NCBI GenBank assembly: GCA_902586485.1
Contig: CACIHO010000001.1
Span: 1-64,000 of the forward strand
DNA from: an uncultured Pelagibacteraceae bacterium
GTDB lineage: Bacteria > Pseudomonadota > Alphaproteobacteria > Pelagibacterales > Pelagibacteraceae
Direction of reading: 5' to 3'
DNA: 64,000 bases
A program made the translations under genes and the position numbers. This document shows positions 18,094-25,867 of the stretch, piece after piece. Under the pieces are notes generated by a model that was not told the DNA's origin, did not search any database, and saw nothing but the letters and a program-made list of their open reading frames with translations. Position 1 is the stretch's first letter; each line of letters begins with the position of its first letter.

Positions 18094-19148
18094 TGTCAAA
18101 AAAATTAGAAAAAGAATTCATATCTTATTGTGAAAATCAAAATTTAGAAGTTAATCATAATCAAATCAAAGTTATTAAAAAATTAGAACATTACCATAAT
18201 AGTAATTACAAATCATTTTTTTCAAAATTATTTTCCAAACAAAAAACTAAAAAAGGATTTTATTTATATGGTGGTGTAGGGGTTGGTAAAACAATGATTT
18301 TAAACTTCTTTTATGATCATCTTGAAGAAAAAAAATTAAAAAATCATTTTAATGAATTTATGTTAGGTTTTCATGATTTTATCCATGAGCAAAAAGAAAA
18401 AAATGAAGAAAATGTAATCAATCAATTTGTTAAAAATTTAAAATCAAAAGCTTCATTAGTTTATTTCGATGAGTTCCAAGTAACAAACATTGTTGATGCA
18501 ATGATTTTAGGAAAACTATTTGAAAAAATGTTTAAAGAAGATATTAAAATTATTCTTACTTCAAATACTAAAATTTCAGAACTTTATAAAGAAGGTCTTC
18601 AACGTGAACAATTTATACCTTTTATAAAAATAATGGAAGATCAATCCATCGAGTATGAATTAAAAATTGAGGATGATTATAGAAAATCTAATGATAATCA
18701 AAAACAAAGATATTTTTTTCCACTTAATCAAGAAACTAATTTTAAGATTAATAAATTTTTTAGAACCATAACAAAAGATAAAAAAAAATCTTCAATAACA
18801 ATTTATGTGAAGGGAAGAGAATTTAAAATAGAAAACTTTTATGAGGGAATTGTTAGATGTGACTTTAATCAACTTTGTGATCAAAATTTAGGAGCGGTAG
18901 ATTATTTAGAAATAGTTAAAAACTGTAAATTTATGGTTATAGATCAAATACCTCAATTTAATGATGTAAATTCAAATCAACAACAACGTTTTGTCACTTT
19001 GTTAGATGTAATTTATGATAAAAATATTTCATTAGCAGTTACATCTGATATAAATTTAGATAAATTTACCTCTTCAAGATTATTAGAAAAACCATTTAAA
19101 CGAACCATTAGTCGTTTGTATGAACTTACATCGAAGGAGTATAATTAA
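18093..19148 (+). CDS. zapE: ZapE/AFG1-like ATPase
   Basis: P-loop ATPase of the AFG1/LACE1/ZapE family, 351 residues from the ATG at 18093. That ATG overlaps the preceding TGA and is preferred to the TTG just before it. Walker A is GGVGVGKT (60-67) and Walker B LVYFDEFQV (about 122-130). FHDFIHE after Walker A and the central SNT motif (LTSNTKISELY) are family hallmarks. ZapE binds FtsZ and affects division in E. coli; mitochondrial homologues act in protein quality control. Coupled by TAATG to the YjbQ-family gene. Confidence 0.88.
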   Translation: MSKKLEKEFISYCENQNLEVNHNQIKVIKKLEHYHNSNYKSFFSKLFSKQKTKKGFYLYGGVGVGKTMILNFFYDHLEEKKLKNHFNEFMLGFHDFIHEQKEKNEENVINQFVKNLKSKASLVYFDEFQVTNIVDAMILGKLFEKMFKEDIKIILTSNTKISELYKEGLQREQFIPFIKIMEDQSIEYELKIEDDYRKSNDNQKQRYFFPLNQETNFKINKFFRTITKDKKKSSITIYVKGREFKIENFYEGIVRCDFNQLCDQNLGAVDYLEIVKNCKFMVIDQIPQFNDVNSNQQQRFVTLLDVIYDKNISLAVTSDINLDKFTSSRLLEKPFKRTISRLYELTSKEYN

Positions 19149-19567
19149 TGAAACAAGAATTTTATAATCTTCAAATTAAGACTAATGGTCAAAACTTATA
19201 TGAATTTACTAATGATACAATTCATTGGATTGGTCAAAATAACTTTAAAAATGGTATTCTTAATTTAAGTATTCAGCACACGAGTGCCTCTTTAATTGTA
19301 CAAGAAAATGCAGATCCAGATGTACAAACTGATTTAATAAATTACTTTAATAAATTAGCCCCTATGGATAATAGGCTTTACGTCCATACGACAGAGGGAA
19401 AAGATGATATGCCTGCTCATATCAAATCATCTTTAACAAATAATCAAATCTCATTGAGTATTAAGGATAGAGAATTATTGCTTGGCACTTGGCAGGGTTT
19501 ATTTTTATTTGAACATCGTTTACAGCACCAAAATAGAACAATTATTCATCATTTTATTGGTGAATAG
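19148..19567 (+). CDS. YjbQ-family (UPF0047) protein
   Basis: A 139-residue protein of the YjbQ/UPF0047 family. Marks are HTSASLIVQENADPDVQTDL (from about residue 47), MPAHIKSSL and the C-terminal LGTWQGLFLFEHR. Family members have been described as having weak thiamin-phosphate synthase activity and a His-rich metal site; the true role is open. The ATG shares one base with the ZapE stop. It ends the plus-strand housekeeping run, 5 bases before the convergent photolyase gene. Confidence 0.84.
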   Translation: MKQEFYNLQIKTNGQNLYEFTNDTIHWIGQNNFKNGILNLSIQHTSASLIVQENADPDVQTDLINYFNKLAPMDNRLYVHTTEGKDDMPAHIKSSLTNNQISLSIKDRELLLGTWQGLFLFEHRLQHQNRTIIHHFIGE

Positions 19568-19572
19568 ATAGT

Positions 19573-20991
19573 TTATTTTTTCAGTGATTGAAAAGCTTCT
19601 AAAGCTGCAGCTCTTGCTTTTTCATGTATCACAATAGGTTTAGGGTAATCTTTACCTATTATAGTTTTTATTGCCTCCTGGTATTTGAACTCCATTTCCC
19701 AAGGTTTATGAATAAATTTTTTAGGAACTTTGTTTAACTCAGGAACCCATTTTTTAACATATAGGCCTTCCTTATCAAATTTTTCGCCCTGTAAAATTGG
19801 ATTAAAAATTCTAAAGTAAGGTGCAGCATCAGCTCCACAACCGGCAACCCATTGCCATTGAGCTACATTATTTGCTTTATTAAAATCTAATAAACAATTT
19901 CTGAAATGTTTCTCGCCCTCTGTCCAATTAATTCTTAAATGTTTTACAAGAAAAGATCCAACCACCATTCTAATTCTGTTATGCATCCATCCAGTTTCGT
20001 ATAATTCTCTCATCCCAGCATCCACAATAGGATAACCTGTCATTCCAAATTTCCATGCTTTTAAAAATTTTTCATTTTTGACCCAAGGAAAATTATCAAA
20101 CTCCTTTCTATAATTGCCTTTCAAGAATTCTGGAAAATAATTAATTAAACTATGTGAAAATTCACGCCAACCTAATTCATTGACATATTTTCTGTAGCCA
20201 ATTCCTTTAGATTTTATATCACTACATTTTTTCCAAATTGTACTTACGTGAATTTGACCATGTTTTATGTATGGAGATAATTTTGACGTACCCTCGATTG
20301 ATGGGTAATCCCTAGCTGTTCCATAATCTTTAATTTTTTTTTCAATTAAATTATTAAGGATTTTTTTCGACTCGTTTTCAGAAACTTTCCAATATTTATC
20401 AAATTTTTTATACCAATTTTTTTTGGGTAGAATACTTTTAGATTCAATATCATTTTTAAAAAAAGAAATTAATTTAGTCTTTTTTTTTACAACATAATTT
20501 TTACTTGGAGGTAGATTTAGATATTTCTCTTCAGCATTTCTCCAGAATGGACTAAATACCTTAAAAGGTGTGCCGTCATTTTTAGTTACTTCTTGAAACT
20601 CATTAAGTATATTACCTTTAAAATATTTGAACTCAATTTCATTTTTTAAAAAAATGTCTCTTATTTTTTTACCTTTAGCAATCACATCTGGTTCATATAT
20701 TTTATTCCAATATACAGAAATATTATCTTTTTTCTTTATTTTTGATAACACATCCAGCTCGTCTCCCTCTAATATTTGAAGATTGATTTTGTATTTAAAT
20801 AATTCTGACTTAAATTCCTCTAAAGATTTATGTAGCCACCATTTTTGTGCTTCTCTTTTTTTATCAAAATCATTTTTATTATAAATAAATAATGCAATAA
20901 CATTATCGTGATTTTGACTCGCAAAAGATAGTGCTGGATTATTTTCAATCCTAAAATCTTCCCTAATCCAAAATATAGCATTTTTTTTCAT
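19573..20991 (-). CDS. phrB: Deoxyribodipyrimidine photolyase
   Basis: Light-driven DNA repair flavoprotein of the photolyase/cryptochrome family, 472 residues. The N-terminal antenna domain begins IFWIREDFRIENNPAL. The FAD domain (about 200-465) has MHNRIRMVVGSFLVKH, NVAQWQWVAGCGADAAPYF and RIFNP. The Trp-rich electron path and Asn of NNVAQWQW fit a class I CPD photolyase. A surface-ocean lifestyle makes UV repair expected. It lies 6 bases downstream of the diaminopropionate-lyase-like gene on the same strand, so is probably the last gene of that transcript. Confidence 0.9.
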   Translation of the reverse strand: MKKNAIFWIREDFRIENNPALSFASQNHDNVIALFIYNKNDFDKKREAQKWWLHKSLEEFKSELFKYKINLQILEGDELDVLSKIKKKDNISVYWNKIYEPDVIAKGKKIRDIFLKNEIEFKYFKGNILNEFQEVTKNDGTPFKVFSPFWRNAEEKYLNLPPSKNYVVKKKTKLISFFKNDIESKSILPKKNWYKKFDKYWKVSENESKKILNNLIEKKIKDYGTARDYPSIEGTSKLSPYIKHGQIHVSTIWKKCSDIKSKGIGYRKYVNELGWREFSHSLINYFPEFLKGNYRKEFDNFPWVKNEKFLKAWKFGMTGYPIVDAGMRELYETGWMHNRIRMVVGSFLVKHLRINWTEGEKHFRNCLLDFNKANNVAQWQWVAGCGADAAPYFRIFNPILQGEKFDKEGLYVKKWVPELNKVPKKFIHKPWEMEFKYQEAIKTIIGKDYPKPIVIHEKARAAALEAFQSLKK

Positions 20992-20997
20992 GTGAAT

Positions 20998-22131
20998 TTA
21001 TCTTCTGCCTTTAGATAGCAGTTGTTTGTAAAGTTTTACATCTGCATTACCTTCGCATCCTATTACTAAAACATTAGAATTTTCGTCAAGTTCTATAAAT
21101 TTTTTAATCTTTGTATTATTACAAGCACCTATCAGACTTATAATTCCAGGTGCAGAGCACTCTCCACCAATTATTGAATATTTACTAAGCTTTTTGTCTT
21201 TCAACATCGCTACAGTCCTAGCAATATTTCGATCACTTACAGACACACAACAATTACTTGCTTTTTTCAATATTTGCCAAGGAATATATGACATTTCATT
21301 ACATGACATACCACCCATGATGCTCTCCTTTTTAATTTTAATTTTTTTTAATTTATTTTGTTTTATGCTTTGAAGAACACAATCAGCTCTATCAGGCTCA
21401 ACAATTATTATCTTTGGAATTCTTTTAAAATATTTTGCAACACCAGTAACTACACCAGCAGCCATACCACCAACACCAGCTTGTAAAAAAATGTGGGTAA
21501 TATATTGATTTGTTTGTTTAGAAATTTCTTTGATCATTATAGAATACCCTGCCATAGTAAGTTGAGGGACTAATTTATAATCTTTTGTTGAAACATCTTG
21601 TACAATTTTCCAATTATTTTTTTTTGATAATTTCTTACATTCGTTGAGTGAATTTTCGTAATCTCCTTTAACTCTTATTACTTCAGCACCGAATTTTTTA
21701 ATTTCTTTAACCCTTGTGTCGCTAACGTATTGACTAACAAAGATTTTACATTTTAACCCCAGCCTTTTCGCACCCCATGCTACAGATCTTCCATGGTTCC
21801 CAGCGGTTGCCGAGGAAACAATTATATTTTTTTTTCCTTTAGATATTTTTTCAACAGCATAAGCACCACCCAAAGCTTTAAATGATTTTAAATGAAATCT
21901 TTTAGATTCATCTTTATAAAAAACATTATTTAGTTTTAAATTTTTTTGTAATTTATCAAGTTTTAATAATGGGGTTGGTTTATAATTTTTCCAACTGGAA
22001 ATTGATTTAAAAGCGTTTGTTAATAGTAATGAAGGAACAAATCTTAAAACATTATTTCTTTTAAAACTAAAATTATTATTTTTTAAAGATTTTGTCAGTG
22101 TCCAGTTTTTAATGCTTTTGAAACTCTTCAC
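20998..22131 (-). CDS. Diaminopropionate ammonia-lyase-like PLP enzyme
   Basis: Fold-type II PLP enzyme, 377 residues. The Schiff-base Lys is Lys85 in LKSFKALGGAYA; SSATAGNHGRSVAWGAKRLG (from 106) is the substrate loop and a Gly-rich AGVGGMAAGV binds the cofactor phosphate. LxxFKxLGG and the KPTPLLKLDK start match diaminopropionate ammonia-lyase (YgeX) better than threonine dehydratase or serine racemase. YgeX converts 2,3-diaminopropionate to pyruvate and two ammonia. It is one base downstream of a type III glutamine synthetase gene, so ammonia released could be captured directly. Substrate is an inference; related amino acids are possible. Confidence 0.68.
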   Translation of the reverse strand: MKSFKSIKNWTLTKSLKNNNFSFKRNNVLRFVPSLLLTNAFKSISSWKNYKPTPLLKLDKLQKNLKLNNVFYKDESKRFHLKSFKALGGAYAVEKISKGKKNIIVSSATAGNHGRSVAWGAKRLGLKCKIFVSQYVSDTRVKEIKKFGAEVIRVKGDYENSLNECKKLSKKNNWKIVQDVSTKDYKLVPQLTMAGYSIMIKEISKQTNQYITHIFLQAGVGGMAAGVVTGVAKYFKRIPKIIIVEPDRADCVLQSIKQNKLKKIKIKKESIMGGMSCNEMSYIPWQILKKASNCCVSVSDRNIARTVAMLKDKKLSKYSIIGGECSAPGIISLIGACNNTKIKKFIELDENSNVLVIGCEGNADVKLYKQLLSKGRR

Positions 22132-22132
22132 T

Positions 22133-23458
22133 TTAACAGTCTAAAGTATTTTGTCTTTCCCATTGAGTTACAGGTTTGGACTTATCGAAGTTTTCTTTAT
22201 TATCAAATTCATCAATTTCAGATTTTCTAAGTTTTATATAACTATTGATTGTTTCTTTTCCAAAAGCCTCATTCATTTCTTTATTATTTTGTAATAAATT
22301 TAAAGACTGTGTAAGTTTATCAGGCAGTGTTGGTAAGTCAGGATACTTTGCATGGTCTTCATACATATTACAATCCAAAGGTTCACCTGGATTAACTTTA
22401 TTTTTTAAACCATATAAACCCGCTGCTAAAACGCTTGCTTGTAACAAGTAAGGATTAGCAGAACCATCCATTAATCTTAATTCAAACCTTCCCGGATCAG
22501 GTATTCTAATCATATGTGTTCTATTATTACCCGTATAGGATATACTACTTGGTGACCATGATGCTCCAGACTTAGTTGGTGGTGCGTTAATTCTCCTGTA
22601 GCTATTTATTGTTGGGTTAAAAAAAGCAGATAAAGATGAAGCATTTTTAATTACTCCACCTAAAAAATTATACGCCATTTTACTTAAACCTAGTTTATCT
22701 TTATTGTCTAAGAATTTATTTTTACTACCTTGCCAAACAGATACATGGGCATGACAACCATTACCTGTCAGGTTTTCGAATGGTTTAGGCATAAATGTTG
22801 CTCTCAATCCGTGCTTTTCAGCAATTGTTTTTACCATAAATTTAAAAAAAGTATGTCTATCTGCTGTTTTTAAGCAATCTGAATAATCCCAATTCATTTC
22901 AAATTGTCCATTAGCATCTTCATGATCATTTTGATATGGGCCCCATCCCATTTCAATCATACAGTCACAAATTTCCTTAATAAGATCATACCTTCTCATT
23001 AATGCTGATTGATCATAACAAGGCTTGGATTGTATATCTCTTAGATCTGCAATTGAGTTGCCATCAGGTGAAATCAAAAAATATTCACACTCAACACCTG
23101 ATTTCATTATTAAATTTTGTTTTTTAAGTTTTTTTATTTGATTTTTTAACATTACTCTTGGGGAGGCTTCCACAGGTTTGCCGTCCATCCACAAATCAGA
23201 TGCAAGCCATCCTACTTCTTTATTCCAAGGTAATTGAATTAAACTATCTGGGTCTGGAATACCAAACATATCACTATCTGCAGGAGACATATCTAGCCAT
23301 GCTGCAAAACCAGCAAATCCTGCCCCAGCAGTTTGCATTTCTTTAATAGCATGAGCTGGAACAAGTTTTGATCTAAGTACACCAAAAAGATCAACAAAAC
23401 TTATTAAGAAGTACTTTATTTTTTTTTGTTTTGCTATTTTAAATAAGTTTTTAGCCAT
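22133..23458 (-). CDS. glnT: Type III-like glutamine synthetase (GlnT family)
   Basis: ATP-dependent ligase of the glutamine synthetase superfamily, 441 residues from ATG 23458; a GTG at 23473 would add five residues. GS marks are VECEYFLISPDG, NDHEDANGQFEMNW, GNGCHAHVSVW, NSYRRINAPP, NNRTHMIRIPDPGRFELR and a C-terminus in TQWERQNTLDC. This pattern closely matches rhizobial GlnT and is also seen, in its EDANGQFE stretch, in gamma-glutamylmethylamide synthetases (GmaS). So ammonia or methylamine could be the amine. It lies between a 50-residue membrane protein gene and the diaminopropionate-lyase-like gene, downstream of amt. No Shine-Dalgarno site is evident; coupling to the short upstream gene is likely. 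Confidence 0.8.
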   Translation of the reverse strand: MAKNLFKIAKQKKIKYFLISFVDLFGVLRSKLVPAHAIKEMQTAGAGFAGFAAWLDMSPADSDMFGIPDPDSLIQLPWNKEVGWLASDLWMDGKPVEASPRVMLKNQIKKLKKQNLIMKSGVECEYFLISPDGNSIADLRDIQSKPCYDQSALMRRYDLIKEICDCMIEMGWGPYQNDHEDANGQFEMNWDYSDCLKTADRHTFFKFMVKTIAEKHGLRATFMPKPFENLTGNGCHAHVSVWQGSKNKFLDNKDKLGLSKMAYNFLGGVIKNASSLSAFFNPTINSYRRINAPPTKSGASWSPSSISYTGNNRTHMIRIPDPGRFELRLMDGSANPYLLQASVLAAGLYGLKNKVNPGEPLDCNMYEDHAKYPDLPTLPDKLTQSLNLLQNNKEMNEAFGKETINSYIKLRKSEIDEFDNKENFDKSKPVTQWERQNTLDC

Positions 23459-23475
23459 TGCTAAGGCTACCACAA

Positions 23476-23628
23476 TTATTTGAAAAATGAAAAGATAGTT
23501 TCTTTATAATAAATAAAATTAACTAAAATTATCAGGATAATTGCAAGAATTACTCCATACTTTGCTTTTGGAAAAGCTACACCTCTCATTTTACTCGGTC
23601 TTAGTTGTTCGTTTTTGTCTTCACTCAT
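23476..23628 (-). CDS. Small single-helix membrane protein (50 aa)
   Basis: Short gene starting at ATG 23628 and ending with TAA at 23478-23476. The protein begins MSEDKNEQLRPSKMRGVAFP, has one membrane helix (about 24-41, YGVILAIILIILVNFIYY) and ends in FSFFK. It lies directly after the hairpin terminator that follows the Amt companion gene, and 17 bases before the type III glutamine synthetase ATG (2 bases before its alternative GTG). A strictly open frame with normal amino-acid make-up, exact fit between terminator and next gene, and a clear helix support a real gene. Function unknown; position suggests a partner of ammonium or methylamine assimilation at the membrane. Confidence 0.6.
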   Translation of the reverse strand: MSEDKNEQLRPSKMRGVAFPKAKYGVILAIILIILVNFIYYKETIFSFFK

Positions 23629-23638
23629 TTAAATCATT

Positions 23639-23668
23639 AAAAAAGGGCGCTACAATTTTGTAGCGCCC
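23639..23668 (-). terminator. Intrinsic terminator downstream of the amt companion gene
   Basis: On the minus strand GGGCGCTACA pairs with TGTAGCGCCC (23668-23659 with 23654-23645), a 10-bp stem extendable by one A-T pair, followed by TTTTTT. It follows the 76-residue membrane protein gene by about 10 bases and precedes the 50-residue gene, whose ATG is only 17 bases beyond the stem. It could act as a partial terminator lowering expression of the glutamine synthetase unit relative to amt. Confidence 0.88.
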
Positions 23669-23678
23669 AAATTTTATT

Positions 23679-23909
23679 TTACCATTCAGTAATATTACTT
23701 TTATGGTCGTTAGCACCGTGTCTTTTTCTGGATAATGCGTTCAGCTCATCACTTTCAGATTTGCTTGTAATTACAGTCCATCCTATCCACACAGCAATTA
23801 ACAAAAGAACTAGTATAAATTCACTAGATCCAGCTCCAGGATAAACCGATCCGCCAACTTCTTCGGCTGGTTTATTAAGATGATCTATCCAGTTTGATAC
23901 TGTTGCCAT
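23679..23909 (-). CDS. Small membrane protein downstream of amt (76 aa)
   Basis: A 76-residue protein with one membrane helix (about 29-47, SEFILVLLLIAVWIGWTVI). The N-terminus is MATVSNWIDHLNKPAEEVGG and the C-terminal tail is polar, with KSESDELNALSRKRHGAND. A good ribosome site (AGGAG, 7 bases before ATG) is visible. It begins 11 bases after the Amt gene and is followed at once by a strong terminator, so amt and this gene form a two-gene unit. No family is recognised. A small accessory or regulator of the transporter is the simplest idea, because no PII protein gene (glnK) accompanies amt here. Confidence 0.72.
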   Translation of the reverse strand: MATVSNWIDHLNKPAEEVGGSVYPGAGSSEFILVLLLIAVWIGWTVITSKSESDELNALSRKRHGANDHKSNITEW

Positions 23910-23920
23910 ATTTTTCTCCT

Positions 23921-25321
23921 TTACCTGGTTGCTGATGAAACTGCTTTTTCATCTCCTTTAGCACTTTCCATCATTTCATAGTCTAGTCCAGCTATTTCAA
24001 CTTCTCGCGGGATTCTTAATTTACCCATACCATTAAGAACTTTAGCGATGATATAGCCAGGTATTAATCCTAAAACAAAGAACATTATTATTGCTCCAAT
24101 AAATTGTCCTAGTGGATTAATTGTTGCATAAGTTGTTCCATCAAACATAGCTCCAACACTGTACCCAGATGAAGGATAACCATTTAAGACGAATCCACAA
24201 ATTACAAGACCTACAAAACCAGCATAACCATGTACAGCTACTGCACCAACTGCATCATCAATTTTGAACTTTCGTTCAACCCAGTAATGAAGTTTGTAGG
24301 CAATAACAACTCCGATCATACCAATAATCAATGCTTGAATTGGATGATATAAGTCGTTTCCTGCAGACGCACATATAATGCCAGCAAGTCCACTTGAGTA
24401 AGTCCAGAAAGGATCACCTTTAGCAATGACATATCCAGCCAATAAACCTCCTGACAATGACATCAAAAAGTTCATTGTAATTCCACTTAAAGTAGTAGGT
24501 GTTAAATAGATATTAGTTGCTGTCCAGAATGATATACCTTCCATGCCATACTCTGGGCCCAGATCATATATTGGAACGTTACAAGCGGCATAAAATCCCC
24601 AAAATCCAGTGTAAATTAAGAACAATCCAATTGTTACTAACCAAGGATTTCGTGGACCAATGTTTCTTGGCTCACCACTTGATGAAAATTTTCCAATTCT
24701 TGGACCTAAAACCATAAGTACACCTAAGGCAAATCCACCAGCAATAGCGTGAATTACACCTGATGCATATGCATCATGATAACCTAAGATTTTAAGCATC
24801 CAACCATCAAAGTGCCATCCCCATGAAGCATCTATTGACCAGAAAACAGATCCTATTGCAATTGCTAAAACTCCAAATGCAAAAGTTGTTATTCTTTCAA
24901 TAACTGCACCCGAAACTATAGAAGCTGCGGTCCATGAAAATAAAAGGAATGCTGCCCAGAACACACCCATTATATGGTCATTAAGATTGATTGCCATAAG
25001 AGCATTTGTAGGATTAGCAAGATCATTTCCTCCAAATCCTCCACCTAGTACAAGCCCTGTACTTTCTGTCATTATTGATGGAGCTAATCCAGGTCCAGTT
25101 GGAAAAGCCCAATAAATCCACCAACCAAACAAAAACCAAGTTACTGTTACCAATGGTATCAGCATTGTGTTTTTCATAAGAGTATGTTGATGGTGTTTGT
25201 ATCTTGAAGCTCCGACCTCATACATACAGAAACCAACGTGAATTAAAAACATTAGTACCACTGTTGTCCAGTAGTAAAATTCTGTAAATATTGTAGTAAG
25301 AGCACCTAACTGATCAGTCAT
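23921..25321 (-). CDS. amt: Ammonium transporter (Amt family)
   Basis: Inner-membrane ammonium (and possibly methylammonium) channel, 466 residues, with about eleven helices. The pore twin histidines are present: His191 in SGVIHAIAGG and His364 in AVHGYAGF. Asp183 (HDAYASGVIH) lies eight residues before His191, like Asp160 of E. coli AmtB. A GGAGAG ribosome site precedes the ATG. Upstream is a 127-base gap that must hold the promoter; I see no GlnK gene and no clear sigma54 site. Downstream is the 76-residue membrane protein. Its place between the glutamine synthetase and the methylamine-type synthase operon fits nitrogen scavenging from amines. Confidence 0.92.
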   Translation of the reverse strand: MTDQLGALTTIFTEFYYWTTVVLMFLIHVGFCMYEVGASRYKHHQHTLMKNTMLIPLVTVTWFLFGWWIYWAFPTGPGLAPSIMTESTGLVLGGGFGGNDLANPTNALMAINLNDHIMGVFWAAFLLFSWTAASIVSGAVIERITTFAFGVLAIAIGSVFWSIDASWGWHFDGWMLKILGYHDAYASGVIHAIAGGFALGVLMVLGPRIGKFSSSGEPRNIGPRNPWLVTIGLFLIYTGFWGFYAACNVPIYDLGPEYGMEGISFWTATNIYLTPTTLSGITMNFLMSLSGGLLAGYVIAKGDPFWTYSSGLAGIICASAGNDLYHPIQALIIGMIGVVIAYKLHYWVERKFKIDDAVGAVAVHGYAGFVGLVICGFVLNGYPSSGYSVGAMFDGTTYATINPLGQFIGAIIMFFVLGLIPGYIIAKVLNGMGKLRIPREVEIAGLDYEMMESAKGDEKAVSSATR

Positions 25322-25448
25322 ATTCTCTCTCCATATTTGTTTATTTAAACCCTATTAAATTTTATGAGTCGTTACAAATATAAAGAGATTGAAAAAATCC
25401 AGTTATGAACACCAGATTTACAAAAATAATCAACTATTGATTGTAATA

Positions 25449-25859
25449 TTAAAACTTTAAATATGCTTTTTTCAAATCAACAAGGGGATGTTTTGGAGAC
25501 ATTTGAAACTTAACTAAAAGCTCTCTTGCAATCATATCTCTATCTTGTTGATTGTTAGGTAACTTTATTGAACTTGGAATAGTAACCCAACCATTTGCAT
25601 TTCTACAGAAAACTGCAGGTCTATCCTCTTCATAACCCATATGCACATCTTCCAGCCAATTAAGATCATCCCATCCCATTGCCTCAATGTATTTTTTTAG
25701 AAAAGGGGTGATTTTGCTGTAATCAGGCAAAAGATTAACATCGTATCTATAACCAATAGACTGACCAATCATTTTTTCTCTGGCTGTCTCTTTTTTTTTA
25801 CCTAATTGACCTTTGGTCTCTTTTGATTTTGATACTTTTTTATTTTTTTTCTTTGGCAT
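25449..25859 (-). CDS. Conserved companion of the glutamate-synthase-like operon (136 aa)
   Basis: Unrecognised soluble protein of 136 residues. The first 25 residues are very Lys-rich (MPKKKNKKVSKSK), nearly the same opening as the preceding FMN subunit (MPKKKSKKIKK). The rest is mixed alpha/beta with YIEAMGWDDLNWLEDVHMGY and NANGWVTIPSSIKLP. It starts 8 bases after that subunit, so it is translated from the same mRNA as the three synthase subunits and is the last gene of that operon. A structural or assembly role for the complex is inferred from position only. Confidence 0.62.
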   Translation of the reverse strand: MPKKKNKKVSKSKETKGQLGKKKETAREKMIGQSIGYRYDVNLLPDYSKITPFLKKYIEAMGWDDLNWLEDVHMGYEEDRPAVFCRNANGWVTIPSSIKLPNNQQDRDMIARELLVKFQMSPKHPLVDLKKAYLKF

Positions 25860-25867
25860 ATCTATTT

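Noticed and set aside
25322-25448. Sigma54 promoter or NtrC-type control before amt
   Set aside because: No GG-N10-GC element in the gap; only AT-rich sequence and a good ribosome site are visible.
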